Assembly: GCA_030151925.1 (NCBI GenBank)
Contig: JASLCY010000114.1
Coordinates: forward strand, 1 to 6,398
DNA: 6,398 bases
Direction of reading: 5' to 3'
Source: Oligoflexus sp.
GTDB lineage: Bacteria; Bdellovibrionota_B; Oligoflexia; Oligoflexales; Oligoflexaceae
Shown here: piece after piece, positions 1 to 5,174 of the stretch
How positions within the stretch are numbered: position 1 is the stretch's first letter
Layout: each line of letters opens with the position of its first letter
Notes under the pieces: generated by a model
The model's database searches: none
Told to the model about the DNA's origin: nothing
What the model saw: only the letters and a program-made list of their open reading frames with translations
Position numbers and translations under genes: made by a program

Positions 1-735
1 GGCAAGGGCATAACCTTCGATACGGGCGGCATCAACGTCAAGGCCTTCGAGAGCTTCGTGAACGCGATGAAGAACGACATGGGCGGCGCCGCGCTCATGA
101 CCCATCTGTTCATGGCCCTCGTGAAATCGGGTTACCAGGAGCCGCTGGTCCTCGCGATCCCGAGCTGCGAGAACCTGGTGGACGCCAATTCCATGAAGCC
201 GGGGGTGCTGGTGAAGAGCCGCCGCGGGCCGAAGGTCTTCATCGAGCACACCGATGCCGAAGGCCGCCTGATCCTCGCGGACGCGCTGTCCTACGGCGAG
301 GATAAGTACCAGCCCGCCCTGACCCTGATAGCCGCGACGCTGACGACCGCGGCCTTGCGCCAATTCACGAACTACTTTACCGCCGTCCACTTCGCGAACG
401 ACGCCTGGCAAACCGCCCTGCACAACTCCGGACGGCTCTGGGGCGAGCGTTTCAGCTGCTGGGAAGAGTTCCTGCCCTTCGCCAACGGCAACAAAACGAA
501 GTTCGGCGATCTCACGAATATGGGCCGCCTGCCCGCGCATGCTAGTATGGGGGGAGGGTCGAACGTCGCCGCGCACTTCCTTAAGGAATTCGCCAAGGGC
601 CCGCTGATCCACTTCGATATCTTCGCGACCTGCTGGAATTGGAGCGGCGATTATCCCGGAGTCCCGAACGGGGCGACCGGCGCGCCGTTCAACTCCCTAT
701 TCGAGACGCTCAGAAACGGTAAAAACCTCATTTAG
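1..735 (+). CDS. M17 (leucyl) aminopeptidase family protein, 3' part (N-terminus beyond left edge)
   Basis: Metallo-exopeptidase of peptidase family M17 (PepA/PepB type), which removes N-terminal residues from peptides in the cytoplasm using two metal ions. The frame is open from base 1 to the TAG at 733-735, giving 244 residues, roughly the length from this point to the C-terminus in E. coli PepA; the N-terminal domain and the start of the catalytic domain lie outside the window. Seen directly: the GKGITFDTGG block (metal ligands K2 and D7), K14 at the catalytic-lysine position, MKNDMGGAA (D26), and TDAEGRL (D85, E87, R89), so all metal and catalytic positions present in this part are intact. 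Oddities: there is one extra residue between K14 and D26 compared with PepA/PepB, the usual Asn before TDAEGR is His83, and beyond about residue 110 the sequence fits typical M17 only loosely (LIHFDIFATCW where WAHLDIAG is usual). The family call is secure; the substrate is unknown. mtgA follows after 24 nt, so they are probably co-transcribed. Confidence 0.9.
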   Translation, partial: GKGITFDTGGINVKAFESFVNAMKNDMGGAALMTHLFMALVKSGYQEPLVLAIPSCENLVDANSMKPGVLVKSRRGPKVFIEHTDAEGRLILADALSYGEDKYQPALTLIAATLTTAALRQFTNYFTAVHFANDAWQTALHNSGRLWGERFSCWEEFLPFANGNKTKFGDLTNMGRLPAHASMGGGSNVAAHFLKEFAKGPLIHFDIFATCWNWSGDYPGVPNGATGAPFNSLFETLRNGKNLI

Positions 736-741
736 ACTTGC

Positions 742-749
742 AGAGAGGG
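742..749 (+). promoter_or_regulatory. Ribosome binding site for mtgA
   Basis: A purine-rich AGAGAGGG lies 10 nt before the ATG at 760, inside the 24-nt gap after the aminopeptidase stop. It supports that ATG as the mtgA start. The gap is too short to hold a full promoter, which favours read-through from the aminopeptidase gene. Confidence 0.55.
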
Positions 750-759
750 CCGCCCGCGC

Positions 760-1887
760 ATGATAGCCACGAACGAAGCCACGGAATCAAGCTCGACCCC
801 GCCCTCTCCCCGTCGCCTCTGGTTGAAGATCCCTTTGGCGATCATCGGCTTCATCCTGTGCTTCGAACTCTGCTATGTGGCCTGGAACTGGTTCGTCCCG
901 CCCTGGAGCGACATGCAGGCCGGCAAGATCCCGCAATCGGCCCTGATCAAGGACTACCTCGCGAAACGCGAGGATGATCCCAAGCTTCCGCCGCTGAAGT
1001 GGAAGCCCATCGCGCAGGCTATCCCGAAGAGCGTCTCCAAGGTGTTCATCTACGCGGAGGATTCGCGTTTCTACGAGCACAACGGCTTCGATTGGGACGC
1101 GATCGAGGCGGCCGCGAAATACAATTGGCAGAAGGGCCGCGTGGTTCGCGGGGCCAGCACGATCAGCCAGCAGACGGCGAAGAACCTCTTCCTCTCGTTG
1201 TCGCGCAGCCCGCTGCGCAAGTGGCACGAGATCCTCCTCACTTATATGCTCGAGGCGAGGCTGAACAAGCAGCAGATCCTCCACGCTTACCTGAACATCG
1301 CCGAGTTCGGCCTCGGCGTCTACGGGATCGAAGCCGCCGCCGAAACGTATTTCCATAAATCGGCGGTCAACCTCTCCACGGCCGAAGCCGTGCAGCTCGC
1401 CGCCAGCCTGCCGAGCCCCAAGAAGAACAATCCCAAGACGCGCACCCGCGGTTTCCTGCGTAACGAGCGGCGGGTCGCGACAGCGGTGCATCTGGTCGAG
1501 CAGTATGCGGCCCAGGGAAAAAAGGATGGGAGCGCGACCTCCGCTCTGCCCACTAGCGAGGAGATAGCGGCGAAGCTCCGCGAGGTCACGGCTGCCGACG
1601 ACACGAATAAAAACGATGACGACGAGGGTGATGACGAGACTGCGCCGGCGGGCGAAGCCGCATCAACGTCGGCTAGCGCGCCGGCGGGCGAAGCCGCATC
1701 AACGCCGGCGAGCACGTCGGCCGGCGATGCCGCGCCTTCCACGGACGCCTCTGCAAACGCAGCCGCGCCTCCTGCTCGCGCAGGCAAGGCCGAATCCCCG
1801 TCCGCGCCTTCCGCCGCTCAAGCGGCCCCGGCTCCCGCAGGCGAGCCCTCGTCTCCACCTTCCGAAACAGGATCAACAGCGCCATGA
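760..1887 (+). CDS. mtgA: Monofunctional biosynthetic peptidoglycan transglycosylase with an extended low-complexity C-terminal tail
   Basis: GT51 glycosyltransferase that polymerises lipid II into glycan strands on the outer face of the inner membrane, without a transpeptidase domain. The 375 residues begin with a short Ser/Pro-rich cytoplasmic segment and one membrane anchor (about residues 21-46). The GT51 domain runs over about 80-250 with its motifs in order: EDSRFYEHNGFDW (catalytic Glu E100, 100-112), GASTISQQTAKN (131-142), the RKWHE motif (153-157) leading to MLEARL, and KQQILHAYLNIAEFG (170-184) followed by GVYGIEAAAETYFHK, very close to E. coli MtgA. No penicillin-binding domain follows, so this is not a class A PBP. 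E. coli MtgA is about 240 residues; the extra 120 here are an acidic patch (about 280-293) and then an Ala/Pro/Ser/Thr/Gly tail with a 12-residue tandem repeat, presumably disordered and periplasmic. The start is supported by AGAGAGGG 10 nt upstream. The stop overlaps the start of the next gene. Confidence 0.95.
   Translation: MIATNEATESSSTPPSPRRLWLKIPLAIIGFILCFELCYVAWNWFVPPWSDMQAGKIPQSALIKDYLAKREDDPKLPPLKWKPIAQAIPKSVSKVFIYAEDSRFYEHNGFDWDAIEAAAKYNWQKGRVVRGASTISQQTAKNLFLSLSRSPLRKWHEILLTYMLEARLNKQQILHAYLNIAEFGLGVYGIEAAAETYFHKSAVNLSTAEAVQLAASLPSPKKNNPKTRTRGFLRNERRVATAVHLVEQYAAQGKKDGSATSALPTSEEIAAKLREVTAADDTNKNDDDEGDDETAPAGEAASTSASAPAGEAASTPASTSAGDAAPSTDASANAAAPPARAGKAESPSAPSAAQAAPAPAGEPSSPPSETGSTAP
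1642..1731 (+). repeat. 36-bp in-frame tandem repeat in the mtgA 3' end
   Basis: Two adjacent 36-bp units (1642-1677 and 1678-1713) match at 34 of 36 positions. An 18-nt, more diverged half unit follows (1714-1731). The unit is a multiple of three and encodes APAGEAAST(S/P)AS twice, then TSAGDA, at residues 295-324 of MtgA. Copies are directly adjacent with no spacer, which fits slippage or unequal recombination within a low-complexity coding tail. Single APAGE-like echoes occur further downstream (APAGEPSS near the C-terminus). Confidence 0.9.
1869..1887 (+). promoter_or_regulatory. Start-stop overlap (ATGA) and likely ribosome binding site of the FAD oxidoreductase
   Basis: The mtgA stop TGA (1885-1887) shares bases with the ATG of the next gene (1884-1886), forming ATGA. 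A modest AGGA at 1869-1872 lies 11 nt before that ATG, inside the mtgA coding sequence. This arrangement is typical of translational coupling, so the oxidoreductase is probably made from the same mRNA as mtgA. That coupling is inferred, not shown. Confidence 0.6.
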
Positions 1888-3092
1888 CTCATCCCTACTG
1901 GCTCGACGTGCCCTTGATCGAAGGGCTCAAAACCCCGCCGCCGCGTGAAGGCGAGATCTGCATCATAGGCTCGGGCCTCGCCGGGGTCTCGGCCGCTTAT
2001 TGGCTGCAGCAGAAGGGTTACACCAACATCGCTCTGGTCGATTACAAGGCGCAGGACGCCGCGAGCTTCCGCAACTGCGGCCACATCCTCTACGGGACCG
2101 TGGAATCGATGCAGGCGCTCGTCGCCATCCACGGCGAGAAGGTCGCGCGTGAACTCTGGGCCCTCTCGATCGATATTTGCCACGAAGTGCGCGAGACGGT
2201 CCGCCGCGAGAAACTCGAGGTCGAATACAAGCAGGACGGCTATCTCGTCATCGCGATCGACGAGAGCGAGGACCAGGAGATCAAGAGATCGATCGATTAC
2301 CTGCACGGCTTCGGTTTCCAGAGCGATTACGTACCGCGAGAAAAGCTGGAAGCCCTCGGTTTCCGCGACGTCTTCGGCGCTCGCTACGAAGACGGCTCCG
2401 CGCAGGCGCATCCCACGAAATTCCGCAATGCCCTGCTGGAGATCTGCCTGAAGAAAGGCCTCCATTATCACAGCGACGTCCAGGTCAAGTCCGTCGAGGA
2501 ACGCGGCGGCCAGGTCGAAATCACGACGGCGGGATCCGGCACGCTTCGTTACGAAGCCGCGGTGATCGCCGCCAACGCCTATTCACCGCTCCTCTCCGAT
2601 TTTTTCGCCAAACACAGGCTGGTCGAACCGTTCCGCGGGCAGATCATCTGCTCGAAGCCGCTGCGAAAACCCCTGCCGGTGAGTTACCCGCACAGCTTCG
2701 ATCACGGTTACGAATACGCGATCGCCACGAGCGACAACAGGCTGATGCTCGGCGGCTGGCGGAACCATACCGAGGGCGGCGAGACCGGGACCTACGACAT
2801 CACGCCCAATCCCCTGGTCGAGGACGGGCTCAAGGCCTTCGCCGCGAAGCATTATCGCGAACTGGGCTCGATCGAATGGGAATACTCATGGTCGGGGATC
2901 ATGGCCGCGTCGAAGACCGGCTTCCCTTTCATAGGCCCTACGGACAGCCAGCGGATCTTCACCGTCTCGGGCTTCACCGGGCACGGCTTCTCGTGGGCGC
3001 ACGGCAGCGCGAAACTGCTGGCGGAGGCGATGGCGGGAGAATCGAGCTCGGATCTGCTGGCGAAACGCTTCAATCCGAGGCTCGCGCCTTGA
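1884..3092 (+). CDS. FAD-dependent oxidoreductase, DAO family (PuuB/gamma-glutamylputrescine oxidase-like)
   Basis: A 402-residue flavoprotein of the D-amino-acid oxidase/glycine oxidase superfamily, whose members oxidise amines or amino acids with FAD and usually release an imine (then aldehyde or keto acid) plus reduced acceptor or H2O2. Seen: an N-terminal Rossmann dinucleotide-binding motif IIGSGLAGVSAAY (27-39; glycines 29, 31, 34) with acidic D53 at the end of the second strand; the SFRNCGHI segment (61-68), equivalent to SGRNGG in PuuB/OrdL enzymes; GSAQAHPTKF (171-180); NAYS (231-234); and the C-terminal FAD-contacting WSGIMAASKTGFPFIGP (336-352) and SGFTGHGFSWAHGSAKLLAE (362-381). 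The length is normal for the family and no signal peptide is seen, so it should be cytoplasmic. The substrate cannot be told from sequence: putrescine derivatives, sarcosine-like amines or D-amino acids are all possible. No puuA/C/D-type partners are visible here. It is coupled to mtgA by an ATGA overlap and ends 4 nt from the stop of the convergent pilT-like gene. Confidence 0.88.
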   Translation: MTHPYWLDVPLIEGLKTPPPREGEICIIGSGLAGVSAAYWLQQKGYTNIALVDYKAQDAASFRNCGHILYGTVESMQALVAIHGEKVARELWALSIDICHEVRETVRREKLEVEYKQDGYLVIAIDESEDQEIKRSIDYLHGFGFQSDYVPREKLEALGFRDVFGARYEDGSAQAHPTKFRNALLEICLKKGLHYHSDVQVKSVEERGGQVEITTAGSGTLRYEAAVIAANAYSPLLSDFFAKHRLVEPFRGQIICSKPLRKPLPVSYPHSFDHGYEYAIATSDNRLMLGGWRNHTEGGETGTYDITPNPLVEDGLKAFAAKHYRELGSIEWEYSWSGIMAASKTGFPFIGPTDSQRIFTVSGFTGHGFSWAHGSAKLLAEAMAGESSSDLLAKRFNPRLAP

Positions 3093-3096
3093 GGGA

Positions 3097-5052
3097 TCAG
3101 GAAGCCTTCGGGAGATCGAGCGCGATGCCCTTCGCCTGCAGCATGGCGGCAAAGGCTTCTTTCTCGATCGACTTCGCGTAGGCGTCCTTCGCTTCGACCA
3201 CGCCCTTCACCACGAGGTTCAGCAGGGAATCGTTGAGCAGGATATTGCCCTTCGATTTCTGCGTCTGCATGTGGTTGCCCATCATGTGCGTATTGCCTTC
3301 CCGGATCAGCGCCGCGACCGCTTTATCGACCACGAGGATCTCGAGCGCGGCCACGCGGCCGCCGCCCTTCTTCTTCACGAGGGTCTGGGCGACCACGCCT
3401 TTGAGCGATTCCGAGAGCATCACCCGGATCTGCGCCTGCTGGTCCGCGGGGAACTGGTCGATCAAACGGTCGACCGTGGAGATCGCGGTGTTGGTGTGCA
3501 GCGTCCCGAACACCAAGTGGCCGGTTTCCGCCGTTTCTATCGCGATCTCAACAGTCTCGAGGTCGCGCATCTCACCGATCAGGATGATGTCCGGGTCCTC
3601 GCGCAGGGCCGCGCGCAGCGCCCGCGAGAAGGATTGCGTATGCCGATGCACTTCGCGTTGGTTCAAGAGGCAGTTCTTCTGCTGGTGCACGAATTCGATA
3701 GGATCCTCGATCGTCAGGATGTGGTCGTGACGAGTCTCGTTGATCAAGTCCACCATGCCCGCGAGCGTGGTCGACTTACCCGAGCCGGTCGGCCCGGTGA
3801 CGACGACGAGGCCTTTCTGCAGTTCGCAGAACTTACGGACCGCAGGCGGCAGGCCGAGTTGATCGGCCGAAAGTATCTTTTCAGGAATCTGGCGGAGAAC
3901 CGCACCGACGCCCATGCGGTCGCGATACATGTTCACGCGGAAACGGGCCAGGCCGGGCACCTCGTAAGCGAAGTCGGTATCGCTGACCTTGAGGAACTCC
4001 TCCTTGTTGCGAGGCGGTATGATGGGCAGCAGGAGCTTCTCCATCATATCGTCCTGCATGATGTCCTTGCCCACGCGCGCGATATCGCCGTCGATGCGCA
4101 TGCACATCACTTCGCCCGGCGTGAGGTGGAGGTCGGACGCCTTGAGTTTGATCATCTCGTGCAGGACGGCATCGATAGGGAAGGCCTGGCCGTTCCTGTC
4201 GATCGTCTCGCCCGGGATATGCGCACCGAAATGGATCTTCTGATCGACCGCCGCCTGGGCCGCCGGCATAGGCGGTTGATAAGCCTGCTGCATTTGCTGC
4301 ATCGGCATCATCGCCTGCGGCTGCCCGTGTTGATCCAGGGCCGGAGCGTCCAGATCCTGGCCGGGGACGTAGGCATGGATCGAGAGCGCGGAATCGGGCG
4401 CGCCCTTATGCGAAAGATAATGATAATCCTCCTCCTGCGTATCGGGAGGAACGCCGCGCGGCATCGCCGACGGCAGCGAGAGGTCGCTGCCGCCGAGCCC
4501 GAGGAAGCTGGCCTCGTTCGGATTCGGCGCGAACTCGCCCTTGCCGGCCAGCGAGAAATACCCGTGGCCGCTCGCGACCTCGGTCGGCTGATGGCGTTTG
4601 ATCTCGGGCTCGGTATTCGTGCTCGCGGGCGCGAACGCTTGCGCCATGAACGGATCGGCGTCGGCGCTCACCACGGTCTGCTTCAGCATGGGATTCATGG
4701 GCGGAACCGAGAGGTTGATGATCTCCTGGCGAATCTTCTGATACATCTCATCGCCGTGCGGGGGGATGAACGCATAGAGGCGGAGAGGAACATGATCGTG
4801 CCCGATCAGCTTCAGCTCGCCGAAGTTCACGATTGCCAGCACGCCTTCCCGGGCCCGATCGGTGAGGTTTTCACCGTTCGACAAGAGGCCTTCCATCAAA
4901 GTTTGAACGTCAGCGGTCGTCATGACGGGAAGGTTCTGGAGACTTTTCTGCCCCATCGCCGACAGGAGCTGCGGGGCTTGACCGTCTTCGATCAGAACCG
5001 CATCGGCCTTTTCCGTGATCGCCTGCTTCAAAGCCTTTTTGAAGTTTTCCAT
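3097..5052 (-). CDS. pilT: PilT-family type IV pilus ATPase with long extra N-terminal region
   Basis: A hexameric secretion/twitching ATPase of the PilT/PilU group, which powers pilus retraction at the cytoplasmic face of the inner membrane. With the start at 5052 it has 651 residues, against about 345-380 for ordinary PilT. The C-terminal half (about 290-651) is canonical: N-domain ASDLHLTPG (305-313) and RFRVNMYRDRMG (370-381), Walker A GPTGSGKST (420-428), Asp box TIEDPIE (447-453), Walker B with DPDIILIGEMRD (486-497, catalytic Glu E494), His box GHLVFGTLHTNTA (511-523), and the PilT hallmark LIREGNTH (582-589, usually AIREGKTH). Preceding it are a structured-looking region (1-114) and a long Pro/Gln/Met/Ala-rich linker (about 115-285). 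The start at 5052 is preferred because GGGAG lies 11 nt upstream; in-frame ATG 5070 (657 residues) and TTG 5097 (666) are alternatives. PilU or another specialised PilT paralogue is possible. No other pil gene is in view. Confidence 0.9.
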   Translation of the reverse strand: MENFKKALKQAITEKADAVLIEDGQAPQLLSAMGQKSLQNLPVMTTADVQTLMEGLLSNGENLTDRAREGVLAIVNFGELKLIGHDHVPLRLYAFIPPHGDEMYQKIRQEIINLSVPPMNPMLKQTVVSADADPFMAQAFAPASTNTEPEIKRHQPTEVASGHGYFSLAGKGEFAPNPNEASFLGLGGSDLSLPSAMPRGVPPDTQEEDYHYLSHKGAPDSALSIHAYVPGQDLDAPALDQHGQPQAMMPMQQMQQAYQPPMPAAQAAVDQKIHFGAHIPGETIDRNGQAFPIDAVLHEMIKLKASDLHLTPGEVMCMRIDGDIARVGKDIMQDDMMEKLLLPIIPPRNKEEFLKVSDTDFAYEVPGLARFRVNMYRDRMGVGAVLRQIPEKILSADQLGLPPAVRKFCELQKGLVVVTGPTGSGKSTTLAGMVDLINETRHDHILTIEDPIEFVHQQKNCLLNQREVHRHTQSFSRALRAALREDPDIILIGEMRDLETVEIAIETAETGHLVFGTLHTNTAISTVDRLIDQFPADQQAQIRVMLSESLKGVVAQTLVKKKGGGRVAALEILVVDKAVAALIREGNTHMMGNHMQTQKSKGNILLNDSLLNLVVKGVVEAKDAYAKSIEKEAFAAMLQAKGIALDLPKAS

Positions 5053-5063
5053 AAAAGATGACA

Positions 5064-5068
5064 CTCCC
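5064..5068 (-). promoter_or_regulatory. Ribosome binding site supporting the ATG at 5052 of the pilT-like gene
   Basis: Read on the minus strand, GGGAG is followed by 11 nt and then the ATG at 5052-5050. The in-frame ATG at 5070 overlaps this site and has only a weaker AGGGAAA further upstream, so 5052 looks like the better start, though 5070 cannot be excluded. Confidence 0.5.
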
Positions 5069-5098
5069 ATGAGTCCGACTTTCCCTATCGGAAACAAC

Positions 5099-5146
5099 GG
5101 GATAAAGATAAGCGGCCGGACTTGGTGTTATCCCAAATCCGGCCGC
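5099..5146 (-). terminator. Intrinsic terminator downstream of the metF fusion gene
   Basis: The arms GCGGCCGGA (5112-5120) and TCCGGCCGC (5138-5146) are perfect inverted repeats. The stem extends inward by one more position and four further pairs around a 7-nt loop (5126-5132). The odd position (5121/5137) is a C-A mismatch in plus-strand RNA but a G-U pair in minus-strand RNA, giving a continuous 14-bp stem there. On the minus strand the stem is followed by TTATCTTTAT, a moderately U-rich tract. Stem and tail both indicate termination of minus-strand transcripts from the gene ending at 5175, before the pilT-like gene. The tail is not a pure T-run, so efficiency may be partial. Confidence 0.75.
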
Positions 5147-5174
5147 ATCCGCTTTGAAGAAGGGAACTTAGACT

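Noticed and set aside
58..60. GTG at 58 as the start of the aminopeptidase
   Set aside because: The GKGITFDTGG metal-binding block lies upstream of it in the same frame, so the gene starts before base 1.
787..1491. Minus-strand open frame (234 codons) opposite mtgA
   Set aside because: No motifs and Arg/Glu-rich translation typical of antisense to GC-rich coding DNA; the plus strand has intact GT51 motifs.
1642..1731. Short direct repeats as a possible CRISPR array
   Set aside because: The units are directly adjacent without spacers, lie in frame in a coding tail, and number only two and a half.
2177..3181. Long plus-strand open frame (334 codons) overlapping the FAD oxidoreductase in another frame
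   Set aside because: Arg-rich composition without domain signatures; the overlapping 1884-3092 frame contains the full DAO-family motif set.
3271..5061. Very long open frame on the plus strand opposite the pilT-like gene (596 codons)
   Set aside because: Its translation is rich in Arg, His, Asp and Leu with no recognisable motif, while the minus strand carries every PilT motif in order. It is a GC-rich antisense shadow.
5099..5174. Hairpin region as a riboswitch or other structured leader of the pilT-like gene (for example c-di-GMP type)
   Set aside because: Only one simple stem-loop with a U-rich tail is seen, with none of the conserved riboswitch core elements I could recognise; a terminator explains it better.
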